Source of the DNA: an uncultured Collinsella sp.
GTDB lineage: Bacteria > Actinomycetota > Coriobacteriia > Coriobacteriales > Coriobacteriaceae
Reading direction: 5' to 3'
Length of the DNA: 19,638 nt
Assembly (NCBI GenBank): GCA_902494945.1
Contig: CABUVF010000022.1
Coordinates: forward strand, 1-19,638
Positions 7,631-14,883 of the stretch are shown one piece after another; position 1 is the first letter of the stretch, and each line of letters begins with the position of its first letter. The notes below the pieces were generated by a model. That model was not told the DNA's origin. It saw nothing but the letters and a program-made list of their open reading frames with translations, and did not search any database. The position numbers and the translations under genes were made by a program.

Positions 7631-8828
7631 GGAAGGGATCGCGACTGGCAACGTCCTGCCGACGGGTCGCAAGGAGAAGCACTCCATCGACAACGTGACG
7701 CGCGACTTCGACATCTACCGCATCAAGTGCGATCTGCTGTTCTACAACGACCAGAACGACCGCATCGCCACTTGGGTAAGCGAGTACAACTCCGCGCAGG
7801 GCGCGGATCTGCTCGCCCTTGGCCGCGACGAGTACAACGGCGTCATCGAGGACTTCATCGTCGAGAGCAACCCCGGCGCGCTCAGGAAGACCGAGAAGAG
7901 CATCGCCCTTCGCGGCCAGCTTAGGCCGGGCATCGTGCTCAACGACGGACGCGTCATCGACGGCAACCGACGCCTGACCTGCGTCCGCCGCCTCGCGCGG
8001 GCGAACAACGAGGCGGGCTGGTTCGAGGCCGCCATCCTCGACGACGCCACAGGCAGCGACCCCAAGCGCATCAAGCTGCTCGAGCTCGCCATCCAAATCG
8101 GCGAAGAGGAGAAGGTGGCGTACGATCCCGTCGACCGCCTCGTCGGCGTATACCGCGACGTGGTTAAGAACCACCTCATAACCCCTGCGGAGTACGGCAA
8201 CGCGACGGGCATGACCGAGGCGGAGGTGAAAAAACTCGTCGACCGCGCCCAGTACATGGAGGAGTTCCTCGAATTCTGCCAGGCCCCCGAGCAGTACCAC
8301 CTCGCCCGCGCCCTCAAGGTCGATGGCCCCTTGGGCGAGTTCAGCCGCGTGCTGAAGAAGTACGACAACAGGCGCGACAAACAGCTTGTCAAACGACTCA
8401 TGTTCGCCAACATGGTGGTGCAGCCCGAGGGCGACATCACCCGATACGTGAGAGACTTCGGCAGCGTGGCAGGCACGGATGCGGAGGCCGACTTCAAGGC
8501 CGCCGAGCTGCAGGCCATGTCCGAGCTCCTCGAGAAGATGGGTCCCGACGCCCTCACGCGCGAGAAGGTGAGCGAGCTGCGCTCGGACGGCAACCTCGTC
8601 GACGGCTTCAAGCGCGCAGGCGACCGCGCAAGAGAGACCGTGCGCCGCGTCAAGCTCATGGACACGCCCGCCAAGAAATCCGCCGACTGCCTCTCCGAGC
8701 TCGAGAAGATCCTTCCCGAGATGCTCGACGTGCTGGGACCCGACGAGCTCGAGAAGGTGCGCCGCAACCTCGTTGCCGTCGCCGACAAGGTGGAAGAGCT
8801 GATCGGTGAGATCGATGAGCGCGCCTAG
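7617..8828 (+). CDS. ParB/Srx-fold protein with DGNRR motif
   Basis: The protein has 403 residues. Residues about 91-126 match the ParB N-terminal signature: SIALRGQLRPGIVLNDGRVI followed by DGNRRL (DGNRR at 115-119) and a conserved helix CVRRLARA. In true ParB proteins this fold binds CTP. In other families it binds other nucleotides or acts as a nuclease. The canonical partition helix-turn-helix is not obvious, and the C-terminal half is helical and charged (SELLEKMGPDALTREKVSEL). No ParA is encoded nearby, so plasmid partition is unlikely. ParB-fold proteins of this type also occur in DNA modification/defence loci. The ATG at 7617 overlaps the preceding gene by 14 bases, and its 3' end overlaps the next start by 14 bases, indicating translational coupling with the SNF2 helicase. 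Confidence 0.7.
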   Translation: MSLLEEGIATGNVLPTGRKEKHSIDNVTRDFDIYRIKCDLLFYNDQNDRIATWVSEYNSAQGADLLALGRDEYNGVIEDFIVESNPGALRKTEKSIALRGQLRPGIVLNDGRVIDGNRRLTCVRRLARANNEAGWFEAAILDDATGSDPKRIKLLELAIQIGEEEKVAYDPVDRLVGVYRDVVKNHLITPAEYGNATGMTEAEVKKLVDRAQYMEEFLEFCQAPEQYHLARALKVDGPLGEFSRVLKKYDNRRDKQLVKRLMFANMVVQPEGDITRYVRDFGSVAGTDAEADFKAAELQAMSELLEKMGPDALTREKVSELRSDGNLVDGFKRAGDRARETVRRVKLMDTPAKKSADCLSELEKILPEMLDVLGPDELEKVRRNLVAVADKVEELIGEIDERA

Positions 8829-10758
8829 GGCCGTCGTCTGCTACGACGAGGCGCGCCCCGGCATGTACCTGCGCATCGAGGGGCAAGACATCGCCTCGTT
8901 CATGGCCTCGGCCGCATGGCGCGCCTGGCTGTACTACCCGGCGAGCGCCGTCGACGGCACCGATCGCGACCGCATCCTACTCGACGGCGGCATGGGCCTT
9001 CGCGAGTGCCAGGACATGCTCGAGGCGATCATGGAGGCCGACGGCCACGGCGTCGAGGTCGCGGTTGACCCGAGCTTCGGCGCCTTCGTGAACGCCGGCG
9101 AGACCTACATCCGCGAGCGCTCCGAGGTGGGGTTGGCCATCAAGGCGCAGACCGCCGAGGGCATCGCCGACGACCCCCAGCTGGGGCCGCGCTTCCGGGA
9201 GTTCCGCGACGTAGTGAACGCCTCGATGGTGCGTCCCCTGCGCGACCGGCAGATGCTCGACGCCTTCTTCATGGCGACGGTTGGGCGCGCGGCCGACTTC
9301 TCGGTGCCCGGCGCCGGCAAGACCGCGACGGTGCTCGGCGTGTTCGCCTACCTTCGCCATTTGGGGCTCGCGCGCCGCATCGTGGTGGTTTGCCCCAAGA
9401 ACGGCTTCGAGTCGTGGGAGAAGGAGTGGGTCGCCACCTTCGGGGATAAGCTGCCTTTGAGCTGCTTCTCGCTGGGAGACCCCGCCATAGCGGCGATGTC
9501 GACCGAGCGCAGGCGCAACGCGCTGTCGCTCGACAGCGGCGCGTGCAACCTGTTCACGTTCAACTACGAGTCGCTCTCGGGCTACGTGCGGGAGCTGCAT
9601 GCCATCATCCCCGACCAGACCCTGCTCGTCTTCGACGAGGTGCACCGGGTGAAGGCCATCGGCGGCAGGCGCGCGGAAGCCGCGCTCGAGGCGGCCGACG
9701 GCGCGAAGTTCGTGATCGCCCTTACGGGAACGCCCATCCCGAACACCTACCAGGACATCTACAACCTGCTGCACATCCTGTACCCCGAGGACTACGACAC
9801 GTTCTTCGGCTACGAGCCGGGCGAGCTCCGCGCGCCCGATGCGGACCTCCAGGCAAGCCTCAACGACAGCCTGGCGCCCTTCTTCTGCCGAACGAACAAG
9901 GACGAGCTCGGCGTGCCGCGCCCGGAGCCCGACGAGATCGTGGAGGTCGAGGCGACGCCCGATGAGGACACATTGCTGCGAGTCCTGTACGCGTCTTGCC
10001 CCAACGCGCTCGCGAGGATCATACGCACCCTGCAGCTCGAGAGCGACCCCGAGATGCTCTGCTCTGCAGTGGACCCAGGCGACCTCGAGTACGTGCTCGA
10101 CCAGGTCGGCGATGACTACTCGGATATCGACTACGTCGACTTCTCGCAGACGTTCTACGAGGCCATCGAGCGAAGCCGCCCGAGCTCGAAGCTCGTGGCG
10201 TGCGAGCGGCTCGTGGAGCGCATCGTCGCCGAAGGCCGCCCCGTCATAGTATGGTGCATCTTCGTACGCAGCATCAGCAACCTCCGCCGCGACCTCGCCG
10301 CCATGGGGATTCCGGCAGAGGCGATCTACGGCGCCACGCCACAGGAAGAGAGACGCGAGATTCTGGACGACTTCCGCGCGGGGCGCTTCAGGGTGCTCGT
10401 GACCAACCCGCAGACGCTTGCCGAGTCGGTCTCTCTGCACAGCGTCTGCCACGACGCGGTGTATTTCGAGTACAGCTACAACTTGGTGCACCTGCTGCAG
10501 TCAAAGGACCGCATACACCGTCTGGGCCTGCCCGACGACCAGAAGACGCGCTACTACTTCATGCGCGAGAAGTTCATGCGCGACGGCAGGGAGCTATCCC
10601 TCGACGCCGTGATCTACGACCGCTTGAAGGAGAAGGAGCAGACGATGCTCGACGCCATCGACCGCGGCTGCCTTGAGGGCGGCTACCTCGATGACGAGGA
10701 CCTGCGTATCGTCTTCGAGCGCCTGCTGGGAGAAGATGCCAAGAGCCTGGAATACTAA
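8815..10758 (+). CDS. SNF2-family (superfamily 2) DNA translocase/helicase
   Basis: A 647-residue protein from ATG 8815; a GTG at 8806 in the same frame is possible. Helicase motifs in order are Walker A SVPGAGKT (163-170), motif Ia region VVVCPKNGFESWEKEW, motif II DEVH (274-277) and motif III LTGTPIPN (303-310). The C-terminal RecA-like lobe holds VIVWCIFVRSI, YGATPQEERR and the SNF2-type motif VI SKDRIHRLG (about 563-571). A unique N-terminal domain of about 130 residues precedes the ATPase. Such translocases remodel protein-DNA complexes or pump DNA in defence systems (for example DISARM drmD). The gene overlaps the ParB-fold gene by 14 bases and is the last of the tightly packed block. 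A 70-base gap separates it from the nuclease gene. Confidence 0.85.
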   Translation: MSAPRAVVCYDEARPGMYLRIEGQDIASFMASAAWRAWLYYPASAVDGTDRDRILLDGGMGLRECQDMLEAIMEADGHGVEVAVDPSFGAFVNAGETYIRERSEVGLAIKAQTAEGIADDPQLGPRFREFRDVVNASMVRPLRDRQMLDAFFMATVGRAADFSVPGAGKTATVLGVFAYLRHLGLARRIVVVCPKNGFESWEKEWVATFGDKLPLSCFSLGDPAIAAMSTERRRNALSLDSGACNLFTFNYESLSGYVRELHAIIPDQTLLVFDEVHRVKAIGGRRAEAALEAADGAKFVIALTGTPIPNTYQDIYNLLHILYPEDYDTFFGYEPGELRAPDADLQASLNDSLAPFFCRTNKDELGVPRPEPDEIVEVEATPDEDTLLRVLYASCPNALARIIRTLQLESDPEMLCSAVDPGDLEYVLDQVGDDYSDIDYVDFSQTFYEAIERSRPSSKLVACERLVERIVAEGRPVIVWCIFVRSISNLRRDLAAMGIPAEAIYGATPQEERREILDDFRAGRFRVLVTNPQTLAESVSLHSVCHDAVYFEYSYNLVHLLQSKDRIHRLGLPDDQKTRYYFMREKFMRDGRELSLDAVIYDRLKEKEQTMLDAIDRGCLEGGYLDDEDLRIVFERLLGEDAKSLEY

Positions 10759-10828
10759 GAGGCCGAACGGCGCACTGACGATATTGGCTCATAAGTAACA
10801 ACTGCGAAGGAAAGATAGGGCTTTAAGG

Positions 10829-12532
10829 ATGGATGCAGGAAAATCTACGATAAGCGGCGTGTTCAACGGATCGCGCCTGCTCGAAATACCTTTCTACCAA
10901 AGGGCGTACGTCTGGGGAGAAGAGCAATGGGAGCGCTTCCTCGGCGACATGGAGTTCGTCACGGCTTCGAAGCGACCTTATTTCCTGGGCTCGATCATCC
11001 TGAAGCAAGCCTCCTCCGGCAACACTTGGTCCGAGGTGTCCGAGGTTCGCACAGTCATCGACGGCCAGCAGCGCCTCACGACCATGGTCATCTTCTTCAA
11101 GGCACTCTGCGCGAGAATCGACGCCGATAGGCTGTTCGAGCGAGATTTCGTCCTGGAGACCGGCGAAGTCGCCTTGAGACATGGCAAGTACGACCGGCAG
11201 GATTTCGAGAAGGTCGTCAGCGCCACGGGCTGCGAGCCTGTCGAGGGCTCCTCGTCCATCGTCCTTGCCTACAACTATTTCCTCAAGAACATCGACCCAG
11301 AGAAGGTCGACAGGAACACGATCAAGTCGAACGTCCAGTTCGTCTGCATCGATCTCACCGAGGGCGAGGACGAGCAGCAGATATTCGACACCATCAACTC
11401 GCTCGGGGTGCGCCTGACGACGGCGGAGCTCCTCAAGAACTACTTCTTCAACCGCGAGAACGAGCAGGCGTTCAAGGAGTGCTGGGAGGACGTCTTCGAA
11501 CCCACGGCGGAGAAGAGGGAGTATTGGGAGCAGGAGGTCGTTACCGGGCGCATCAAGCGCACGCTCGTCGACCTGTTCTTCGACGCGTTCCTCCAGATCC
11601 TGGTTCAGGACAAGAAGCGCGGCGTCACGACCGAGGACAAGCTCTTCTATTCGCGCACGTCCAACCTCTTCCAGTCCTACAAGGACTTCATCGGCAGGTA
11701 CTGCAACGGAGACAAGGACGAGATCCTCGACAGCATGAAGGCGTATGCCGAGGTGTTCGAGTCCACGTTCGACCCCGGCTACTGCGACGCGGACATCCCC
11801 TCCGCTCCCGGCGTCGAGCGCCTGAACGTGCTGATATTCGGCCTCAAGAACTCGACGCTCATCCCGTACGTGCTCTACGTTCGCAAGAACGCGGAGTCTT
11901 CGGGCGAGGAATCCGAGGTCTTCGCCCTGCTTGAGAGCTACATCGTCCGCCGAACGCTGGTTCAGGCGACCACGAAGAACTACAACAGGCTGTTCACCTC
12001 GCTGATCCTGAACGAGGTGAAGGACGCGGAGACGCTGAGGAAGGCTCTTGGAGCAAACGAAGAGGCGACGACGTACATGCCCGGCGATGACGAGGTTCGA
12101 AGGGCGTTCGAGGAATCGTGTCTGTACAACCTTCAGTCCAAGGGCGTTCTCTATCTGCTGGAAAGCGCCATTCGCCCAGGCATGAGCAGCACGGCCCTGC
12201 TCGGGTTCAACCAGTACACCCTCGAACACATGATGCCCAAGAAGTGGCGCAACAAATGGGGAGCCCTCGACGATGAGGCTGCCACGCGAAGGGACAGGAA
12301 GCTCCTCACGCTCGGCAACCTCGCCATCATCACGCATTCGCTCAACGCCTCCATCCGCGATGCCGATTGGCCCACCAAGAAGCAGGGAAAGGGATACAAG
12401 GACGGTCTTGCCCTCTGCGCCGCCGGCCTTGCGACCATGGCCGGCGCCCTGGAGAAGGAGTCTTGGGACGAGGGCGATATCGCCGATCGCGCCGAATGGC
12501 TTGCGGACAAGGCGTTGGAGGTCTGGCGTTAA
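10829..12532 (+). CDS. GmrSD-like DUF262/DUF1524 nuclease
   Basis: This 567-residue protein fuses the two domains of the GmrSD/type IV restriction family. The N-terminal DUF262 (ParB-like NTPase) part has IPFYQRAYVW (20-29) and the diagnostic DGQQR (78-82) in VIDGQQRLTTM. The C-terminal DUF1524 HNH-like nuclease has YTLEHMMPKKW (about 463-473, predicted catalytic H467) and LTLGNLAIITHSLNAS near 491-506. Family members such as GmrSD and BrxU cut phage DNA with modified bases, and SspE acts with phosphorothioate systems. An AGGG at 10817-10820 is 8 bases before the ATG at 10829. The gene follows the SNF2 gene by 70 bases without a visible terminator. It may belong to the same operon or be a separate defence module in the same cargo. 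Its stop is 3 bases from the convergent RHH gene. Confidence 0.85.
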   Translation: MDAGKSTISGVFNGSRLLEIPFYQRAYVWGEEQWERFLGDMEFVTASKRPYFLGSIILKQASSGNTWSEVSEVRTVIDGQQRLTTMVIFFKALCARIDADRLFERDFVLETGEVALRHGKYDRQDFEKVVSATGCEPVEGSSSIVLAYNYFLKNIDPEKVDRNTIKSNVQFVCIDLTEGEDEQQIFDTINSLGVRLTTAELLKNYFFNRENEQAFKECWEDVFEPTAEKREYWEQEVVTGRIKRTLVDLFFDAFLQILVQDKKRGVTTEDKLFYSRTSNLFQSYKDFIGRYCNGDKDEILDSMKAYAEVFESTFDPGYCDADIPSAPGVERLNVLIFGLKNSTLIPYVLYVRKNAESSGEESEVFALLESYIVRRTLVQATTKNYNRLFTSLILNEVKDAETLRKALGANEEATTYMPGDDEVRRAFEESCLYNLQSKGVLYLLESAIRPGMSSTALLGFNQYTLEHMMPKKWRNKWGALDDEAATRRDRKLLTLGNLAIITHSLNASIRDADWPTKKQGKGYKDGLALCAAGLATMAGALEKESWDEGDIADRAEWLADKALEVWR

Positions 12533-12535
12533 ACC

Positions 12536-12961
12536 TTACATGCGCCCCATCTCGAAGATGCTTGCGGTGTCGGAGCCCGCATCCATGACGGATGTTGTCG
12601 GCTCTTCCAAATGCGAGGTTTGCGGTGGCGCTTCCGTCACTGGTGCCTCAACCCCCTCGCCGAGCGCCAGGAAGAACCTCATCACGAGCTCGATCCTCTG
12701 CTGCAGGGACTCGCTCAGCTCGCCGTAGGAGGCCGCCAGCCGTACTTCCTTGGACAACTCCGCCATCGAGTCCTTCAACGCCTTCTGCACGCTTACAGAG
12801 GGCCTCACCTCGACCTGGGTATCGGTGAGCTTGGCGATGATGTAGTCCTGCCTGCTCATGCCGCTCCAGGCTGCCATCTCGCATATGAGCTTGTGCTCCT
12901 CGGGCGTGCAGCGAAACGCCATCGTCTTGCTGCGCTTGCGGGCGCTGTTCTCGCACGGCAT
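12536..12961 (-). CDS. RHH / MobC-like relaxosome accessory protein
   Basis: The chosen start is ATG at 12961, with GAGGGGG about 8 bases upstream. Longer readings in this frame run into the integrase gene and are not plausible. The product has 141 residues. Residues about 8-50 (RKRSKTMAFRCTPEEHKLIC, then SGMSRQDYIIAKLTD) resemble the RHH DNA-binding part of MobC-type plasmid mobilisation proteins, which bind near oriT and help a relaxase. A helical region with coiled-coil character follows (VQKALKDSMAELSKEVRLAA), then a low-complexity acidic tail. No relaxase is encoded in this window; one may lie left of it. It is 5 bases downstream of the integrase stop and likely co-transcribed with int and xis. 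A purely regulatory RHH protein is the alternative. Confidence 0.65.
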   Translation of the reverse strand: MPCENSARKRSKTMAFRCTPEEHKLICEMAAWSGMSRQDYIIAKLTDTQVEVRPSVSVQKALKDSMAELSKEVRLAASYGELSESLQQRIELVMRFFLALGEGVEAPVTEAPPQTSHLEEPTTSVMDAGSDTASIFEMGRM

Positions 12962-12966
12962 CTTGC

Positions 12967-14037
12967 TTACCCCCTCGCTCCATCGAGCGCGGCGGCCATC
13001 TCGTCCTGCTTCGTGGGGAACAGGTGCGCGTAGCGGTAGGTGATGTCCACCGCCTCGTGGCCCATGCGCTCGGCGATGGCCAGCGCGGAGAAGCCCATCT
13101 CGATCAGCAGGCTCACGTGGCTGTGGCGTATGTCGTGTATGCGGATGCGCTTCACGCCCGACGCCTTGCACCCGCGCTCCATCTCGTGGGCCAGGAAGTG
13201 CTTGGTCACGGCGAACAGGCGCTCGTCGGGGGCGACGTCGTCGCGCATCTCGATGAAGTCCGCCATCTCGTCGCGAAGGAAGGCGGGCATGACGATCGTG
13301 CGCACGGACTTGGGCGTCTTGGGGTCGGTCACGGTGTCCACGCCGTGGAGGCTCTGGTACGACTTGTTGATGCGCAGCCGCGAGCTATCCAGCATGAAGT
13401 CGGACGGCGTGAGCGCCAGGAGCTCGCCGCAGCGTATGCCCGTCCAGTACAGCAGCTCGAAGGCGTGGAACGACAGCGGCTTGTCCATGACCGCCTCGCT
13501 GAACCTCAGGTACTCGTCCTTGGTCCAGAACTGCATCTCGCCGCCCTTCTTCGAGCCTATCTTGTCGACCCTGCGCACCGGGTTGTCGGTGAGGCCGTAG
13601 TAGCGCTCGGCGTGGTTGAAGATGGCGTTCAGTTGGTTGTTCACCGTGCGCAGGTACGTCGGCGCCCAGGGCTTCCCGTCGGCGTCCCGGTGCTCGGTGA
13701 GCTCGTTTTGCCACCTGATGAGGTCGATCGGCCTCACGTCGCACATGCGCATGTCTCCGAAGAACGGCACGAGCTTGTCGTTGATGATGTACTCCTTGGT
13801 GATCCACGTGTGCTCGCGTACGCGCGGCTTCACCTCGGAGGCGTACACCTCGACGAACTCGGAGAACGTCATGTCCATGGCCCCGCCGTTAAGGCTCTTG
13901 AACTGGCTCTCCCACACTGCGGCCTCCACCTCGGAGGAGAAGCCGCGCTTCGTCTTGTGGCGCTTCGAGCCGCGGGCGTCGCGGTAGTAGCACTGCACGT
14001 AGAACGTGCCGTTGTTGCCATCCTTGTACACGGGCAT
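12967..14037 (-). CDS. int: Tyrosine recombinase / integrase
   Basis: A complete 356-residue phage-type site-specific recombinase of the Tn916/ICE kind. The N-terminus (GTFYVQCYYRDARGSKRHKT) looks like an AP2-like arm-binding domain. A core-binding SAM-like domain follows (about 57-150). The catalytic domain shows R202 (TGIRCGELL), K240 (DPKTPKS), H301 and R304 (HDIRHSH), H327 (ERMGH) and nucleophile Y336 (RYAHLF), so it should be active. The upstream xis-like stop is one base before its ATG, so the two are co-transcribed from the promoter at 14289-14317. It lies in the same orientation as guaA and about 1.4 kb from the guaA 3' end, the inferred attachment site. It should excise and integrate the element carrying the defence genes. 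Confidence 0.93.
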   Translation of the reverse strand: MPVYKDGNNGTFYVQCYYRDARGSKRHKTKRGFSSEVEAAVWESQFKSLNGGAMDMTFSEFVEVYASEVKPRVREHTWITKEYIINDKLVPFFGDMRMCDVRPIDLIRWQNELTEHRDADGKPWAPTYLRTVNNQLNAIFNHAERYYGLTDNPVRRVDKIGSKKGGEMQFWTKDEYLRFSEAVMDKPLSFHAFELLYWTGIRCGELLALTPSDFMLDSSRLRINKSYQSLHGVDTVTDPKTPKSVRTIVMPAFLRDEMADFIEMRDDVAPDERLFAVTKHFLAHEMERGCKASGVKRIRIHDIRHSHVSLLIEMGFSALAIAERMGHEAVDITYRYAHLFPTKQDEMAAALDGARG

Positions 14038-14038
14038 G

Positions 14039-14242
14039 TCAGTCCACCTCCGGGAAGTACAGGGCGTCGAAGACGTCGCTCCGGACGCGTCCGCGGATAA
14101 CCACGCGCCCGCGCGCCTCCTGCTCGGCGTTTATCTTCCTGATCACCTCGTAGGCGCTGCCTTTCTTGATCCTCAGCAGCTCCGCGACCTCGTCGGCGTC
14201 CAGCATGTGCGGCCTCGGCGTCTTCGCCACCTTCTCGTCCAT
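14039..14242 (-). CDS. Excisionase-like HTH protein
   Basis: The ATG at 14242 is preferred because a GGAGGAG sequence lies just upstream; a TTG at 14257 in the same frame would place this site inside the gene. The product has 67 residues and a MerR/helix_turn_helix_17-type fold: MLDADEVAELLRIKKGSAYE, followed by VIRKINAEQEARGRVVIRGR. This is the typical pattern of excisionases and DNA-bending recombination directionality factors. It immediately precedes int with one base between stop and start, as xis-int pairs usually do. It is probably needed to direct the integrase toward excision. Its promoter is overlapped by CGTACG boxes. Confidence 0.8.
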   Translation of the reverse strand: MDEKVAKTPRPHMLDADEVAELLRIKKGSAYEVIRKINAEQEARGRVVIRGRVRSDVFDALYFPEVD

Positions 14243-14260
14243 GGCTCCTCCAATCAATGG

Positions 14261-14342
14261 CGTACGAATACGTACGGTTTACAGATTCAGAGTAAACGTA
14301 CGTATCTGTACTGTCAATAGAATTGCGTACATTTACGTACGC
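14261..14342. promoter_or_regulatory. CGTACG operator cluster between xis and the regulator
   Basis: Four perfect copies of the palindrome CGTACG occur at 14261-14266, 14271-14276, 14297-14302 and 14336-14341, with a near copy GCGTAC at 14325-14330. Pairs are 10 and 11 bases apart, one helical turn, as expected for cooperative repressor dimers. They cover both divergent promoters, and the pair at 14261-14276 lies between the xis promoter and its ribosome binding site. The Cro/CI-like protein encoded at 14383 is the likely ligand. Confidence 0.7.
14289..14317 (-). promoter_or_regulatory. Promoter of the xis-int operon
   Basis: On the minus strand there is a perfect -35 TTGACA (14317-14312), a 17-base spacer (14311-14295) and a -10 TACTCT (14294-14289). 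The start of xis follows about 45 bases downstream. The spacer contains a CGTACG box (14297-14302), so a protein bound there would block RNA polymerase. Confidence 0.75.
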
Positions 14343-14351
14343 TGATAAGAT
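14323..14351 (+). promoter_or_regulatory. Promoter of the Cro/CI-type regulator
   Basis: On the plus strand there is TTGCGT (14323-14328), a 17-base spacer and TAAGAT (14346-14351), 31 bases before the ATG. The -35 and spacer contain the inverted repeat GCGTAC (14325-14330) and GTACGC (14337-14342). The promoter is therefore probably autorepressed, and it diverges from the xis-int promoter. Confidence 0.6.
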
Positions 14352-14382
14352 GTGCTGATACGTAATTCCAGGAGGAGGGCGC

Positions 14383-14796
14383 ATGTCCGTAGGCAAAAAC
14401 ATAAGGCGGTACCGCAAGTCGCGCGGCATGACGCAGGCTCAACTCGCCGAGGCCGTCGGCCTGACCGAGGGGGCCGTGCGCCACTACGAGAGCGGCATCC
14501 GCGCCGTCAAGCCCGAGCTGCTCGAGTCCATCTCCGCGGCGCTCGGCGTGTCCGTCAACGCCCTCAAGGACTATGGCGTCGAGACCGCGGGCGACCTCAT
14601 GTCGCTGCTCGTGCGGCTCGAGGACTCGTTCGGCATCGTTCCCTCCGCCGACGGCACGGGCCTCTCCCTGAACCCCAAGGCGCCGCACGCGCCCAAAGCC
14701 GCGATGGCGATCGAACTGTGGGCAGAGAAGCGCGCGCAGCTCGAGAACGGCGAGATCGACGCCGACGAATACGAGGACTGGAAAGCCTCGCTGTAG
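14383..14796 (+). CDS. Cro/CI-family HTH transcriptional regulator
   Basis: A 137-residue protein with a canonical HTH_3 domain at residues 4-60: IRRYRKSRGMTQAQLAEAVG, then LTEGAVRHYESGIRAVKPEL and ISAALGVSVNALKDYG. The C-terminal 75 residues are helical and acidic, with no peptidase motif of the LexA/CI type. It is transcribed divergently from xis-int across a region filled with CGTACG boxes. It is therefore most likely the element's immunity-type repressor, keeping excision off and repressing itself. The ATG at 14383 has a strong AGGAGGAGGG ribosome binding site. Confidence 0.88.
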   Translation: MSVGKNIRRYRKSRGMTQAQLAEAVGLTEGAVRHYESGIRAVKPELLESISAALGVSVNALKDYGVETAGDLMSLLVRLEDSFGIVPSADGTGLSLNPKAPHAPKAAMAIELWAEKRAQLENGEIDADEYEDWKASL

Positions 14797-14883
14797 CGGC
14801 TCCCCGCATTTCGCAACCAGCGCAACCGAATCAGGACGCCAAGCTAGGCGGTGAGCGCCGCTCACGCCTGCGTATGTTGAGTT

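Noticed and set aside
10823..12337. 504-residue minus-strand open frame opposite the DUF262 gene
   Set aside because: It is an antisense shadow. The plus-strand frame has clear DUF262 and HNH motifs; this one has none.
12962..13171. Extended N-terminus of the RHH/MobC-like protein
   Set aside because: The extra residues overlap the integrase gene and are Arg/Gly/His-rich out-of-frame sequence. The ATG at 12961 has its own GAGGGGG site.
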